From Candidatus Latescibacterota bacterium (GTDB lineage Bacteria > JAAXHH01), in the NCBI GenBank assembly GCA_012270975.1, contig JAAXHH010000074.1:122081-186080 (forward strand): a stretch of 64,000 bases of DNA. The letters run 5' to 3'. Under the pieces are notes generated by a model. It saw nothing but the letters and a program-made list of their open reading frames with translations. It did no database searches and had not been told where the DNA came from. The translations under genes were made by a program, and so were the position numbers. The number at the start of each line of letters is the position of its first letter. Position 1 is the first letter of the stretch. This document shows positions 45,750-55,812 of this stretch, one piece after another.

Positions 45750-46592
45750 TCATCCCCTCAATCGGTCCCACTCCTGGATGTAGGCGGCCAGGTGATCGTT
45801 CTCCGGTGACTTCGCCTTTTCTTCAAGCATGGAGCGCGCCAGGTCCTGTTCGTCCCGGTACTGTTCGTCGTTGAAGAACCCGGCGAAGTGGGCGATGCGC
45901 AGCCAGACGAGGTAGGTCGTCACGGCGTCGTGCTGGTTGTATTGCGCGATCCGCCGTATATCGCCGTCGAGCCAGGCCTCGGCGACGCTGTCCCCGTCGA
46001 AGCCTTCCATCTTTCCGGGAATGCCCGATAGTACCGCCATCTCCTTCAGGGACGGGCGCGCCTTGCCCCATTCCCCGATGGCCGACATCAGGTCCACGTT
46101 CCACTCGCTGGCCCGCGAGAAGTAATCGTATCCTTCCCAGGGTTTGTCCGGCCGCTTGCAGAACCCGGCTGCCGTGATGCCCTTGATGATGCCGCGCTGA
46201 ATGATGATCGGCAGGTCCGATCCCGTGGAATTGAACCCGACGAGCTGGGGCAGGCGACGGCCCACGCTTTCCAGGAACCGGGACAGGATCACCGACTCCC
46301 TGCAATCTTCGGGGTTGTCCGGATCCCGGGGCTGCACCCGCAGGTCGAGCGACACTTTTCCCTGGGGGTCCTGGCTCCTGGTCACCATGGCGATGGAGAC
46401 CAGGCGGGACATGGCAAACTTCAGGAAGGGTCTCGGTTTTTCTGCCGTGGCGCCGTTCATGCGCCACATCTCGAGGACGACTTCCCGGTCGGGCATGTCG
46501 CCCGGCAGGTCGTAGAGCAGGCGCCCCGCCTCGGGGTCCGGAACCCATTCCGCGTCGAAGGCCCACACATTAGGCATTACGCTTTTGAACAT
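45750..46592 (-). CDS. 3'-5' exonuclease, DnaQ/PolB-like fold (predicted DNA_pol_B_exo2 family)
   Basis: A 280-residue predicted exonuclease. The DEDD-type acidic residues are Asp13 and Glu15 in AFDAEW, an aspartate in FNSTGSDLP, and the final aspartate in YNQHDAVTTYLVW. This is the free-standing family of predicted PolB-type exonucleases found in many bacteria, without polymerase domains. No partner genes adjoin it, so a DNA-repair role is only a family-based guess. Confidence 0.85.
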   Translation of the reverse strand: MFKSVMPNVWAFDAEWVPDPEAGRLLYDLPGDMPDREVVLEMWRMNGATAEKPRPFLKFAMSRLVSIAMVTRSQDPQGKVSLDLRVQPRDPDNPEDCRESVILSRFLESVGRRLPQLVGFNSTGSDLPIIIQRGIIKGITAAGFCKRPDKPWEGYDYFSRASEWNVDLMSAIGEWGKARPSLKEMAVLSGIPGKMEGFDGDSVAEAWLDGDIRRIAQYNQHDAVTTYLVWLRIAHFAGFFNDEQYRDEQDLARSMLEEKAKSPENDHLAAYIQEWDRLRG

Positions 46593-46744
46593 GGTGTGAT
46601 CTCTCTTGTTTGTTCTTTTTCGCTGCTGCTTGCCTGCGTATCGAGTTGCTCGCCTGCGTATTGGTACGATTTGAGTCCGGGTTATGTGCCTGAGCGGATT
46701 GTATCCGTGCCATGGGTACTAAAAGGCAAGGAGCTGTTGAGCTG

Positions 46745-47143
46745 CTATCCCTGGAGCAGCTTCACACCCTCTTGTCGTGCGGCTTTCTGATCGAAAGTAT
46801 ACACTGGAAGGGTGTGCGCCCGTTCTGCGGCGGCCAGGATCATCAGATCGGAAATCCCGACGTTGCCGGACCGGTACCGGAAGGCCGTAAGCGCGACGTC
46901 TTCGGCCGTTTCTACTACCAGGACTTCCGTTGAGACCAGATGTTCGAGCACGTCGGCGATCTGCTCACGGGCAAAACCGTAAGCGCGCTCCAGAACCCAG
47001 ACGAGTTCGACGACGACCTCGCGGCAGACAAACCCCGGTTCTTCGACAGTCAACGACGAAAGCAGTTCATTAGCCACTGCGGCCTGCTTTTCGTCGTCGC
47101 GAACGAGAAACCGGACCAGGACATTGGTATCCAGTGCGATCAT
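46745..47143 (-). CDS. PIN-domain toxin (VapC-like)
   Basis: A 132-residue PIN-domain ribonuclease. Acidic metal ligands: Asp5 in IALDTNVLVR, Glu in ELVWVLE, and Asp in VGISDLMILAA near the end. As in VapBC pairs, it follows an AbrB-type antitoxin gene and overlaps it by 4 bases (ATGA at 47140-47143), so the two are translated together. It probably cleaves tRNA or rRNA; the target is unknown. Confidence 0.88.
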   Translation of the reverse strand: MIALDTNVLVRFLVRDDEKQAAVANELLSSLTVEEPGFVCREVVVELVWVLERAYGFAREQIADVLEHLVSTEVLVVETAEDVALTAFRYRSGNVGISDLMILAAAERAHTLPVYTFDQKAARQEGVKLLQG

Positions 47144-47373
47144 TCCTCGCAGGCTCCATCCGCGACTGCCTGGTCCATGGCCTCCACGGTCAAGGCGGGG
47201 CCGTCGTATTCGAGCACGCCGTACAGCCGCCCGATCGGGCGTACGGGCAGAATGCGCACCTCGTCATCGTAGATCACGTAGCGGATCTTGTCACCGGTCT
47301 CGATACCGAGCGTTTCCCGTATCACCTTGGGCAGCGTGGTCTGACCCTTGCTGGTGATGCTGGATTCGATCAT
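47140..47373 (-). CDS. AbrB/MazE-type antitoxin
   Basis: A 77-residue protein whose first half is a SpoVT/AbrB swapped-hairpin DNA-binding domain (SSITSKGQTTLPKVIRETLGI). The second half would bind and block the PIN toxin. Autoregulation is usual for such pairs; an A+T-rich stretch at about 47405-47450 with TATAAA and the near-palindrome ACTTTTATAAGT is a candidate promoter/operator. Confidence 0.9.
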   Translation of the reverse strand: MIESSITSKGQTTLPKVIRETLGIETGDKIRYVIYDDEVRILPVRPIGRLYGVLEYDGPALTVEAMDQAVADGACEE

Positions 47374-47445
47374 GGTAGTTCCTCACGGTAATCCCTACAT
47401 CAGAATCTCTTACTTTTATAAGTATGCAATGGTATTCTTAATAAA

Positions 47446-48321
47446 TCAAGGAATAATTTGTTTTTCCTTTCTTTCGTCTTCACGCGCGTCACTTTCATCG
47501 TACCGCGCGTCCGTGGACAGGAACAGCGCGTCCCGCTCGTCCTGCGGAACATAGGTTCCCGTTCTTCCGCTGGAACGAATGGCCGCGCACAGGAGCGCAA
47601 GGTCCCGGTCGTGAAAGTGTTTCAGCATCCTGATGTTACGCTGGACCTCGGACGCGTCCCTGCGGGCCAAGGGTTTCTCCAGCAATTGCCGGGTCAGGGG
47701 TACGAGTGCGTCGTGGCCGGAGCCGGAGAGGAAGGCATCCAAGGACGCCACTATATCGGGCGTCAGCCGGCGGAACCCGGTAAGACGGGAACCGCGGATT
47801 CGTTCGTGTGGGGGAAGATGGACGGTCCTTTCGATGTGTCCGATCAGACCGAGCAGATAGACGAGGGAATCGAAAGCGGCCAATGCCCTCCGGCGCGACT
47901 TGAACACGCCGTACCAGCGCAGGTCCAGATCCTTCCACGCGTCCACGTGGGTGGTGAAGCAGAGCAGGACCTGCTTTTCGGTACCGCCGATTCCGATCGC
48001 CGGGTACAGGAAATCGTAGGTGCCGTCTTCGTTGTAAGACGGCCGCAGCTTTCGGATCAACTCGTTCTCGAGCAGCAGCGCCTCGCGCTCCGAATCCCGG
48101 TGTATGACTTCCAGCGCAGTGGCCTCGCGGACCAGTGCGCGCATCTTCCGGTGCACCTTGCGCCGGGTTGCGTTCCGGTACTGTTGCAGGCGCCGCCGGA
48201 TGTTCCCCGCCTTGCCCACGTAGAGGACCGCTCCGTGCCCGTCCTTGAACAGGTAAACCGCCGGAGTTCCGGGCAATTCCTCGATGAGACGCTCACCGAA
48301 TTTCCGGTCGAACATGCGCAT
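47446..48321 (-). CDS. GIY-YIG nuclease (UvrC N-terminal/Cho-like)
   Basis: A 291-residue protein. Residues of about 17-95 are a GIY-YIG domain (PAVYLF ... LYVGKAGNIRRR ... LENELIRKLRP), like the 3'-incision half of UvrC and the stand-alone Cho protein. The rest is an uncharacterised alpha-rich part ending in a charged tail. It lacks the UvrC endonuclease-V-like C-terminal half, so it may be a Cho-type repair nuclease or the DNA polymerase epsilon-type fusion remnant. It precedes the AbrB/PIN pair by 72 bases. Confidence 0.83.
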   Translation of the reverse strand: MRMFDRKFGERLIEELPGTPAVYLFKDGHGAVLYVGKAGNIRRRLQQYRNATRRKVHRKMRALVREATALEVIHRDSEREALLLENELIRKLRPSYNEDGTYDFLYPAIGIGGTEKQVLLCFTTHVDAWKDLDLRWYGVFKSRRRALAAFDSLVYLLGLIGHIERTVHLPPHERIRGSRLTGFRRLTPDIVASLDAFLSGSGHDALVPLTRQLLEKPLARRDASEVQRNIRMLKHFHDRDLALLCAAIRSSGRTGTYVPQDERDALFLSTDARYDESDAREDERKEKQIIP

Positions 48322-48409
48322 AATGGAGGTACACCCCCGGATGGTTCCTGAAGTTCTGCTGGTAGCGTGGTACCCCTGTGTCCGTCAGAAACTCCGCGTC
48401 GTATCTACA

Positions 48410-48456
48410 ATGTATGTACGTTAATGTATATACGATGTATCTACGGTGCATCTACA
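48410..48456 (+). repeat. array of 11-bp direct repeats just upstream of a promoter
   Basis: Four units of consensus RTGYATNTACR at 48410-48420, 48424-48434, 48435-48445 and 48446-48456. The last three follow without gap, so equivalent bases recur every 11 bp, about one helical turn; the first is offset by 3 bp. The array ends exactly where a -35 box begins. It looks like a multi-site operator or activator platform for the downstream M20 gene. Confidence 0.7.
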
Positions 48457-48485
48457 TTGCATGTGCATCGGGTGACCGTTATAAT
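48457..48485 (+). promoter_or_regulatory. promoter of the M20 hydrolase gene
   Basis: TTGCAT at 48457-48462, a 17-base spacer, and a perfect TATAAT at 48480-48485. The poor -35 directly adjoining the repeat array suggests activator dependence. Leader of about 75 bases to ATG 48566. Confidence 0.6.
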
Positions 48486-48565
48486 ATACCTTTGTATTCC
48501 GCATCGACATCCCAAATCCCGCGTACCCTTCGAATATCCCGCACACCAACCGGAGAAGCCTGACC

Positions 48566-49972
48566 ATGACTGCGGAAAAACTGATCATCGACTACATCAA
48601 CGACCAAGACGACAGCTTGTCCCGGATGGCCAAGGACATCTGGGACCATCCGCAGATCGCCCTGCAGGAGACCTATGCGTCGGCGCTTCAGGCAAAGGAG
48701 CTGGAGGCGGACGGCTTCTCCGTCGAGTGGGGCGCCGGCGGGATGAACACGGCCTTCGTCGCCACATGGGGCTCGGGAGATCCCATCATCGGGTTCCTGG
48801 GCGAATACGATGCATTGCCGGGCCTGTCGCAGACGGTGTCGGCGGAACGGGAAGCCATCGAGCCGGGCGGACCCGGCCACGGCTGCGGGCACAATCTCTT
48901 CGGTACGGCGTGCCTAGGCTCCGTGATGGCCCTGAAGCGCGCGATGGAACGGGACGGCATCGGCGGCACGATCCGGTATTACGGCTGTCCCGCGGAGGAG
49001 CAGGTGGTGGGCAAGGTGCTCATGGCGGACGCCGGCGTTTTCGACGACCTGGACGCCGCCATCACATGGCATCCCGGCGCAACGAACCTGGTCTGGAACG
49101 GTTCGTCGCTCGCGCTCAACTCCTTCAAGGTGAACTTCCACGGCGTGGCCGCCCACGCCTCGGCCATGCCGCACCAGGGACGCAGCGCCCTCGACGGCGT
49201 GATGCTCATGGACGTGGGCATGAACTACCTCCGGGAGCACGTGATCCCAGAGGCCCGTATCCACAGTGTAGTAACGAGTGGCGGTGAGGCGCCGAACGTA
49301 GTGCCGGCCTTCGCCCAGGTCTGGTACTACATCCGGTCGCCGAAACGCGCCGAGGTGGACGAGATGTACAAGCGGGTGCTGGACATCGCCCGGGGCGCCG
49401 CGCTGATGAGCGGCACCACCCACGATATCGAGTTCATCGGAGGCGCGTACGAAGTCCTTCCTAACAGCACGATCTCAGACTTGATGTTGCGGAAAATGCA
49501 AGTCGTGAACGATCTCGCCTTCACCGCCGAGGAACGGCGATTCGCCCGGCAGCTTCAGGCGACTTTTCCCGAGAACGCCGTGCAGATGGCTTACGAACGC
49601 ATGGAGAAGTCGACACAGAAAGATACTATTGCCGAGAGCATCGAGAATCCGCTGTGGACGCAGGTGCTTCCCCATAGCGACACCCCACCGGGCGTCGAAG
49701 GGTCGACAGACGTGGGCGACGTGAGCTGGATCACGCCCACGGGACAGATCACGACCTGCTGCTGGCCCCTGGGCACGCCGGCCCATAGCTGGCAGATGGT
49801 GGCCTCCTCCGGTTCGAGCATCGGCAGCAGGGGCATGCTCTTTGCCGCCAAGGCGCTGGCGCTTACGGGCCTGGACCTGTTGCGGGACCCGGACCTGCTC
49901 AGATGCGCCAACGCGGAATTCGACGAGGCGAGGGACGGCAAGACGTACAGGAGCGCCCTGCCGGAGGAGTAA
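48566..49972 (+). CDS. M20-family amidohydrolase (AbgB/aminobenzoyl-glutamate hydrolase-like)
   Basis: A 468-residue zinc peptidase. Metal sites are in GPGHGCGHN, GCPAEEQ and TWHPGATN, and the substrate lid carries AHASAMPHQGRSALDG. The length and the C-terminal WITPTGQITTCCWPLGTPAHSW match the AbgB-type group that cuts p-aminobenzoyl-glutamate and other N-acyl amino acids. GGAGAAG precedes ATG 48566. It is followed 66 bases later by a PhyH gene. Confidence 0.88.
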   Translation: MTAEKLIIDYINDQDDSLSRMAKDIWDHPQIALQETYASALQAKELEADGFSVEWGAGGMNTAFVATWGSGDPIIGFLGEYDALPGLSQTVSAEREAIEPGGPGHGCGHNLFGTACLGSVMALKRAMERDGIGGTIRYYGCPAEEQVVGKVLMADAGVFDDLDAAITWHPGATNLVWNGSSLALNSFKVNFHGVAAHASAMPHQGRSALDGVMLMDVGMNYLREHVIPEARIHSVVTSGGEAPNVVPAFAQVWYYIRSPKRAEVDEMYKRVLDIARGAALMSGTTHDIEFIGGAYEVLPNSTISDLMLRKMQVVNDLAFTAEERRFARQLQATFPENAVQMAYERMEKSTQKDTIAESIENPLWTQVLPHSDTPPGVEGSTDVGDVSWITPTGQITTCCWPLGTPAHSWQMVASSGSSIGSRGMLFAAKALALTGLDLLRDPDLLRCANAEFDEARDGKTYRSALPEE

Positions 49973-50038
49973 GGGTTGAATGGAAAGAACTGGATGAGTG
50001 AGGTCCTGATGTATGAGGGCCAGACAGGTGAGAACCTG

Positions 50039-50848
50039 ATGAGCGAGAACCGAATGACCGTCGCCATTCCAGCGGTTCAGATTCCGTCGAACGCCGGCGA
50101 AAGATACCGCCGCGACGGATTCTATCTTACGCCGCCCATCATCCCGGCAGATCTGATCGAACGGGTCTCGGCCAGCATGGACACGGTAATGGCCGGTGAA
50201 TACGAGACCGGCGAGCCGCCGCGCCGTTCGTGGAACCCCGGGGACGACCCGAAGCGCATCCGCAAGATCGACCAGGCGCACCTGTCAAACCGGACCATCT
50301 ACGAACTGGCCTCGCACCCCGAAATCGGACGCTGGGCGGCAGCCTTGCTTGGCGCGAAGCGCGTACAACTGTGGGCGTCCCAGATGCTTTACAAACCGCC
50401 GGGCGGCGAGGTGACAGGCAACGTGGGATGGCACCAGGACAAGCAGTACTGGAGGTACATGGACGGCGAACTGTTCACGGCCTGGGTCGCCGTGAGCGAC
50501 GTAACGGAGCAGTCCGGTCCCATGCGGTTCCTGCGGGGCTCCCACCGTTGGGGTCTGCTGGACAGCGGCGACTTCTTCGGGCACGATCACGAAGCGCAAC
50601 AGAAGGACATCCCGGTACCCGAGGGAGAAAGCTGGGAGGAAGTCGCGGCGATCCTATCGCCCGGCGCGGTCAGTTTCCACGACCGCCACACCTACCACGC
50701 CAGCGGACCGAATGTGTCGAATGCGCCGCGCCGCAGCTTCGCCTTCCACCTCCGGACCGAAAACACCCGGCCGGTGGAGGGGCGCACAGACTACTACGTG
50801 CAGCACCTGGAGGATCCGGCCTATTGCCCGGTGTTGTTCGAGGGGTGA
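50039..50848 (+). CDS. PhyH-family Fe(II)/2-oxoglutarate oxygenase
   Basis: About 269 residues. Canonical metal motif in VGWHQDKQYW and distal histidine in DRHTYHASGPN, with RRSFAFHLRTE for 2-oxoglutarate; FLRGSHRWG is the usual PhyH turn. The start is uncertain: ATG at 49994, 50009, 50039 and 50054 and TTG 49976 are in frame, within a short stretch of repetitive GATGAG/GAGAACC sequence. ATG 50039 has GGTGAG upstream. The M20 gene ahead may be co-transcribed. Confidence 0.85.
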   Translation: MSENRMTVAIPAVQIPSNAGERYRRDGFYLTPPIIPADLIERVSASMDTVMAGEYETGEPPRRSWNPGDDPKRIRKIDQAHLSNRTIYELASHPEIGRWAAALLGAKRVQLWASQMLYKPPGGEVTGNVGWHQDKQYWRYMDGELFTAWVAVSDVTEQSGPMRFLRGSHRWGLLDSGDFFGHDHEAQQKDIPVPEGESWEEVAAILSPGAVSFHDRHTYHASGPNVSNAPRRSFAFHLRTENTRPVEGRTDYYVQHLEDPAYCPVLFEG

Positions 50849-50861
50849 AACGAGTTCAGGC

Positions 50862-51026
50862 ATGAGCGCGCTGTTGGTCGTCGCCGGTATATACCTGTTT
50901 CTATCGGGCGTCCTCGTATGGGCCGGCGGCCGAACAGTGGAACGGATCGGGCTCACAACCCGGAACAGGGGTTTGATTGCGCTCATTCTGGGGACCGGCC
51001 TGCTGATCTACGCAATAGCCTACTAG
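50862..51026 (+). CDS. 54-residue two-helix membrane peptide
   Basis: ATG 50862, TAG end at 51026. The product starts MSALLVVAGIYLFLSGVLVW, a short polar loop GGRTVERIGLTTRNRG, then LIALILGTGLLIYAIAY: two transmembrane helices in a hairpin. Not recognised. It lies 13 bases after the PhyH gene and may be part of the same transcript. The ribosome site is weak, so it could be spurious, but the clean hairpin design supports a real small membrane protein. Confidence 0.5.
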   Translation: MSALLVVAGIYLFLSGVLVWAGGRTVERIGLTTRNRGLIALILGTGLLIYAIAY

Positions 51027-51080
51027 TCACCGTCGCCCGCGGATGTCCCTCATGACGCAGAATCCGCACTGAACCCTTGA

Positions 51081-51110
51081 TTGAAATGAGAAAATCAACT
51101 TACTTAATAT
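51081..51110 (+). promoter_or_regulatory. promoter of the lhr-type helicase gene
   Basis: TTGAAA at 51081-51086, an 18-base spacer, TAATAT at 51105-51110, in an A+T-rich patch. Leader about 90 bases. Confidence 0.45.
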
Positions 51111-51131
51111 ACGTATAGTGCGCTCCATTAC

Positions 51132-51161
51132 CGGACCGTACGCCGTTTTAGAGACGGTCCG
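51132..51161 (+). promoter_or_regulatory. stem-loop or operator in the helicase leader
   Basis: CGGACCGT at 51132-51139 and its exact reverse complement ACGGTCCG at 51154-51161, separated by 14 bases. It lies between the predicted promoter and the start codon and could be an mRNA hairpin or a repressor site. No U-run follows, so it is not a terminator. Confidence 0.5.
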
Positions 51162-51205
51162 ATAAATACCGGCGATTCGTTTCCAATAATTCGGTGGTAA
51201 GACCC

Positions 51206-54200
51206 ATGACCAACGACCTCTTCCATCCCGCCGTTGCCGCCTGGTTCGACGGACAGTTCGACGAACCCTCCGCTATCCAGAAGCGCGCCTGGCCGGTCAT
51301 CAAGCAGCGCCAGAACACGCTGATCGCCGCGCCCACAGGCTCCGGCAAGACACTGGCAGCCTTCCTTTCGTCCATCGACGACCTGGTCCGGCAGGGCCAG
51401 TACGGATCGCTGCCCGAGGGCACGCAGATCGTCTACGTGTCCCCCTTGAAAGCGCTCAGCAACGACATCCACGCCAACCTGCAGTTGCCGCTCAAGGGCA
51501 TCAAGGCGATCCTCAAGGAGTGCGGCAGGCCCGATGTGCCCATCCGCGTGGCGGTACGCACGGGCGACACGCCACCGAGCGAGCGCGCCGCCATGACGAA
51601 GCATCCGCCCCACATCCTGGTGACGACGCCGGAAAGCCTGTACCTGCTGCTCACGAGCGCGGGGGGCCGCCGGATCCTGCCGAACGTGCATACGCTCATC
51701 GTTGACGAGATCCACGCGCTGGTGGGCAACAAGCGGGGATCGCACCTGGCTCTTTCAGTGGAGCGCCTGGAACGGCTAACCTCCGGTCCGCTCACGCGCA
51801 TCGGCATATCGGCCACGCAGAAGCCCATCGACCGGATCGCCCACTTTCTTACCGGCGCCGCCTTCGACAAGGGCAAGGGATGCAAGATCCTCAATACGGG
51901 TCATCGGCGGAAACTGGAGTTGAAGATCGAAGTCCCCCGCTCCCCCCTCGGCGCCGTCATGTCGAACGAGGTGTGGGAGGAGGTCTATGAACGTCTCGAG
52001 GAGCTCATTCTCCGGCACGAGACTACGCTGGTCTTCGTCACGACCCGGAGCATGTCGGAGCGCCTGGCGCGCCATCTCAGCGAGCGGCTCGGCACCGACA
52101 ACGTCACCTCCCATCACGGCAGCATGTCGAAGGAACACCGCCACGACGCCGAGCAGCGCCTGAAGGCCGGCACGCTGAAGGCTCTCGTGGCCACGGCCTC
52201 CCTGGAACTGGGGATTGATATCGGCTCCGTCGATCTCGTCTGCCAGATCGGTTCACCCAAGGCGATCGCCACGTTGATCCAGCGGGTGGGCCGGTCGGGA
52301 CACACGATCACGGGCACACCGAAGGGGCGCCTGTTCCCCCTGACGCGGGACGAACTGGTGGAGGCGGCCGCAATCATGGACTCGGTGCGGCGGGGCGAAC
52401 TCGACCGGATCATCATCCCCGAACAGCCACTCGACGTGCTGGCCCAGCAGATCATCGCCGAGGTGGCCAACTGCGATTTCAGCGAGGACGAACTGTACCA
52501 CCTGGTGCGCCGGGCTTATCCGTACAGGGATCTTTCCCGGAAGGAGTTCGACGGCGTAGTGGCCATGCTGGACGAGGGCTATACCCCGCGCCGTGGACGC
52601 AAGCACGCCTACATCCAGCGCGACCTGATGAACGGTACGGTCAAGGGCCGCCGGGGCGCCAGGATCAATGCCCTGATGTCGGGCGGGACGATCCCGGACC
52701 AGTTCGACTACGACGTGATCATGGAGCCCACGGAGACCTTCATCGGAACGCTGAACGAGGACTTCGCCATCGAGAGCACGGCCGGGGATATCGTCCAGTT
52801 GGGCAACAACTCGTGGCGCATCCTGCGGGTGGAGAAGGGAAAGATCCGAGTCGAGGACGCCCAGGGCCTTCCGCCCACCATGCCCTTCTGGTTCGGTGAA
52901 GCGCCGGGAAGGACGGCCGAACTCTCCGCTTCCCTGTCGCGGCTGAGGGAAGAGGTGGCGAGCCGGATGGACGTGGGATCCGGTCCGCCGAAGGGTGACG
53001 ACGAAGGGGCCGGACCGTCGGAGGATGGCGACAATAGTGCCGTCCCGGCGCACGGACGCGATAGCCGAGGGAAGCTCGACCCGGAATGGAAGCGGGAGGC
53101 CGAGAACTGGCTGATGGAGTCCGCGGGTGTCTCCCACGTGGCGGCGACGCAGATCGCGGAGTACCTGGGCGCGGCCAAGGCGGCCCTCGGCGTGATCCCC
53201 TCCCAGAAGGACCTGGTGGCCGAGCGATTCTTCGACGAGGCCGGCGACATGCACCTGGTGATCCACAGTCCCTTCGGCAGTAGGGTCAACCGGGCCTGGG
53301 GACTGGCCCTGCGCAAGCGATTCTGCCGGACTTTCAACTTCGAACTGCAGGCCGCGGCGAACGAGGATTCCATCATCCTGTCCCTGGGCGCCACCCACAG
53401 CTTCCCCCTGGACGACGTCTTCAGCTACCTCAACGCCAAGACGGTCCGTGAGGTCCTGGTCCAGGCCCTCCTCGACGCGCCCATGTTCGAAGTGCGCTGG
53501 CGCTGGAACGCGTCCACCGCCCTGGCCGTGCTGCGGCGCAGGGGCGGCGACCGGGTGCCGCCGCAGATCCAGCGGTCCGTTTCAGAGGATCTGATCGCCC
53601 AGGTGTTTCCGGACCAGATCGCGTGCCTGGAGAACATCGCGGGCGACCGAGAGGTGCCGGACCATCCCCTGGTCAGCCAGACCATCAAGGACTGCCTGCA
53701 CGAGGCCATGGACGTCGATACGCTGGAGTCGGTGCTGAAGACGATGAAGGGCGGAGACATGAACATGCACGCACGGGACCTCCGCGAGCCCTCTCCCATG
53801 GCCGAGGAGATCCTCAACGCCCGGCCCTACGCCTTCCTGGACGACGCGCCCCTCGAGGAACGGCGGACCAACGCCGTCCGGAACCGCCGCTGGCTCGATC
53901 CCGCGGTCGCGGGCGACCTGGGACGCCTGGATCCCGAGGCCATCGACACCGTCCGAAGCGACGCCTGGCCCGAGGTGCGGAGTCCGGACGAACTCCATGA
54001 CGCCCTGGTGCTCGCCGGGTACGTCACGGAAGAAGAGGGGAAAGAGGGCGATGAGTACGGAGGCTGGACGGAATACTACGCCGTACTGGCAAGCGACCGC
54101 CGGACCGCAACGCTCGTGACGGACGGCGGCAGGCGCCTGTGGGTTCCCCTGGAACGACGCATCCATTTCGAGCAGGTACATCCCGAGGGAAGGTTCGAGC

Positions 54201-55723
54201 CGAAGGAGGCAATCCCCCCCGACGTGAGAACCAACCTGGAGAAGAGTTTTCAGACCGCGACTGGAACATCCGCCACTGACGTAACCGCGGCGGAAGAAAC
54301 CGCCCTCGTCGAACTGATGCGGGGGAGGCTGGAGACGCTGGGGCCGATCACGGCGGCCGCCCTGGCCGGGTCCATCGACCTGCCGGTCGAGAAGATCGAT
54401 CAGGCGCTGGCCTCCCTGGAGCGGGAAGGTTTCGTCTTCAGGGGACAGTTCTCGCCGGACGCGGAGGCGCTGGAATGGTGCGAACGCCGTCTTTTGGCGC
54501 GGATCCACCGCTTCACGATCACCAAACTGCGCCGGGAGATCCAGCCCGTTTCACCCACCGATTTCATGCAGTTCCTCTTCACCTGGCATCACCTGGCGCC
54601 CGACACCCGGCTTAAGGGAGCCGACGCCGTGACCGCCGTGCTGCGCATGCTGGAAGGCGTGGAGGCGCCGGCCGCTGCCTGGGAAAGCGAGATCCTGCCG
54701 TCCCGTGTCGCGGACTACGACTACGCCTGGCTCGACAACCTGTGCCTCTCAGGTAAGTACGCCTGGGGCCGGCTTCGTCCCCACCGTTGGAACGGCGAGA
54801 ATGGGAAATCGACCGGTCCGATCCGTACGACGCCCATCGCCATCGTGGACCGCATGAACCGGTCGCTTTGGATGTCGCTGAGCGGCGCGACCAGCGACGA
54901 GGATCTTCCGCTGTCCACCTATGCGAAAACGGTGCTGGACCTGATGACCCGGCAGGGCGCGGTGTTTTTCGACGACATCGTGGCGCAATCCGGGATCCTG
55001 CGTACCCACGCCGAGGAAGCCGTGGCGGAGCTGGTCTCGGCGGGGATGGTGACCTCCGACAGTTTCGCGGGCCTCCGGGCCCTGCTGGTTCCGGCGCGGC
55101 ACAAGGAGTCCCGGCGGGGACGGGAACGCGGGAATCCCTTCGACCTGTCGACGGCGGGCCGGTGGGGCTTGACATCCAGGACACCGGCGGAAGGCAATCC
55201 AGAAGAGGATCTCGAGGCCTATGCCCGCGTGGCCCTCGCCCGGTATGGCGTCGTATTCCGCCGCCTGACGGAGCGGGAGAACACCTCGCCGCCGTGGCGA
55301 GACCTGGTGCGGGTCCTGAGACGCATGGAAGCCCGGGGCGAAATCCGGGGCGGACGGTTCGTGAACGGGGTCTGGGGCGAGCAGTACGCCCTGGGCGAGG
55401 CCGTTACCCTGCTGCGAAGCATCCGCCGGAAGGAAAAGCAGGGCACGCATGTAGCCATCAGTGCGGCCGACCCGCTCAACCTGATCGGTATCATTACGCC
55501 CGGGCGGCGCATACCCGGCATCACGAACAACCGGATCCTCTACCGGGACGGCGAACCCATCATGATCATGGAAGGCGGCGAAATCAGGGAGGTTTCCCCG
55601 GTGGCGGCCGAAGAACAGTGGGCGCTTCGGCAGGAACTGGTCAAGCGGGAATTCCCGCCGAAGCTGAAGGCCTACCTGAGTGGCCGGCGGATCCGCGAAA
55701 AGGCCGTTGCGCAAAAGGAATAA
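51206..55723 (+). CDS. lhr: large DEAD/DEAH helicase, Lhr family
   Basis: A 1505-residue ATP-dependent helicase. Walker A APTGSGKT at residues 42-49, VDEIHALVG as the DExH box, SATQKP as motif III, and the second RecA domain with [11 protein letters not shown] and QRVGRSGH. A Lhr-core winged-helix and beta-barrel region follows, and then the long C-terminal extension of bacterial Lhr-Long proteins. A low-complexity Gly/Asp/Pro-rich insert of about 35 residues occurs at roughly 52975-53080. Lhr is a DNA/RNA-unwinding enzyme linked to mitomycin-type DNA-damage repair in mycobacteria. ATG 51206 is preferred over GTG 51194. Confidence 0.93.
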   Translation: MTNDLFHPAVAAWFDGQFDEPSAIQKRAWPVIKQRQNTLIAAPTGSGKTLAAFLSSIDDLVRQGQYGSLPEGTQIVYVSPLKALSNDIHANLQLPLKGIKAILKECGRPDVPIRVAVRTGDTPPSERAAMTKHPPHILVTTPESLYLLLTSAGGRRILPNVHTLIVDEIHALVGNKRGSHLALSVERLERLTSGPLTRIGISATQKPIDRIAHFLTGAAFDKGKGCKILNTGHRRKLELKIEVPRSPLGAVMSNEVWEEVYERLEELILRHETTLVFVTTRSMSERLARHLSERLGTDNVTSHHGSMSKEHRHDAEQRLKAGTLKALVATASLELGIDIGSVDLVCQIGSPKAIATLIQRVGRSGHTITGTPKGRLFPLTRDELVEAAAIMDSVRRGELDRIIIPEQPLDVLAQQIIAEVANCDFSEDELYHLVRRAYPYRDLSRKEFDGVVAMLDEGYTPRRGRKHAYIQRDLMNGTVKGRRGARINALMSGGTIPDQFDYDVIMEPTETFIGTLNEDFAIESTAGDIVQLGNNSWRILRVEKGKIRVEDAQGLPPTMPFWFGEAPGRTAELSASLSRLREEVASRMDVGSGPPKGDDEGAGPSEDGDNSAVPAHGRDSRGKLDPEWKREAENWLMESAGVSHVAATQIAEYLGAAKAALGVIPSQKDLVAERFFDEAGDMHLVIHSPFGSRVNRAWGLALRKRFCRTFNFELQAAANEDSIILSLGATHSFPLDDVFSYLNAKTVREVLVQALLDAPMFEVRWRWNASTALAVLRRRGGDRVPPQIQRSVSEDLIAQVFPDQIACLENIAGDREVPDHPLVSQTIKDCLHEAMDVDTLESVLKTMKGGDMNMHARDLREPSPMAEEILNARPYAFLDDAPLEERRTNAVRNRRWLDPAVAGDLGRLDPEAIDTVRSDAWPEVRSPDELHDALVLAGYVTEEEGKEGDEYGGWTEYYAVLASDRRTATLVTDGGRRLWVPLERRIHFEQVHPEGRFEPKEAIPPDVRTNLEKSFQTATGTSATDVTAAEETALVELMRGRLETLGPITAAALAGSIDLPVEKIDQALASLEREGFVFRGQFSPDAEALEWCERRLLARIHRFTITKLRREIQPVSPTDFMQFLFTWHHLAPDTRLKGADAVTAVLRMLEGVEAPAAAWESEILPSRVADYDYAWLDNLCLSGKYAWGRLRPHRWNGENGKSTGPIRTTPIAIVDRMNRSLWMSLSGATSDEDLPLSTYAKTVLDLMTRQGAVFFDDIVAQSGILRTHAEEAVAELVSAGMVTSDSFAGLRALLVPARHKESRRGRERGNPFDLSTAGRWGLTSRTPAEGNPEEDLEAYARVALARYGVVFRRLTERENTSPPWRDLVRVLRRMEARGEIRGGRFVNGVWGEQYALGEAVTLLRSIRRKEKQGTHVAISAADPLNLIGIITPGRRIPGITNNRILYRDGEPIMIMEGGEIREVSPVAAEEQWALRQELVKREFPPKLKAYLSGRRIREKAVAQKE

Positions 55724-55729
55724 CTCGCA

Positions 55730-55780
55730 CGAAATGCGGGCCCGCATTTCGCGCATTTAGTAGGATGCGGGCGCGCATTT
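55730..55780. repeat. perfect 22-bp palindrome and a near-copy
   Basis: A perfect palindrome of 22 bp at 55730-55751, half-site cgaaatgcggg, followed by CGCATTT again at 55752-55758 and a near-copy ATGCGGGCGCGCATTT at 55765-55780. It lies in the 89-base gap between the helicase stop and the outer-membrane protein start. It may be a terminator (no U-run), a protein binding site, or an mRNA switch, because several copies of CGCATTT can pair with the same AAATGCG. Confidence 0.7.
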
Positions 55781-55812
55781 ATAGAATGTACTTCCGATCC
55801 AGGGCGGTAACT

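Noticed and set aside
48410..48456. The 11-bp repeats as a CRISPR array
   Set aside because: Units are far too short, there are no spacers, and no cas gene is near.
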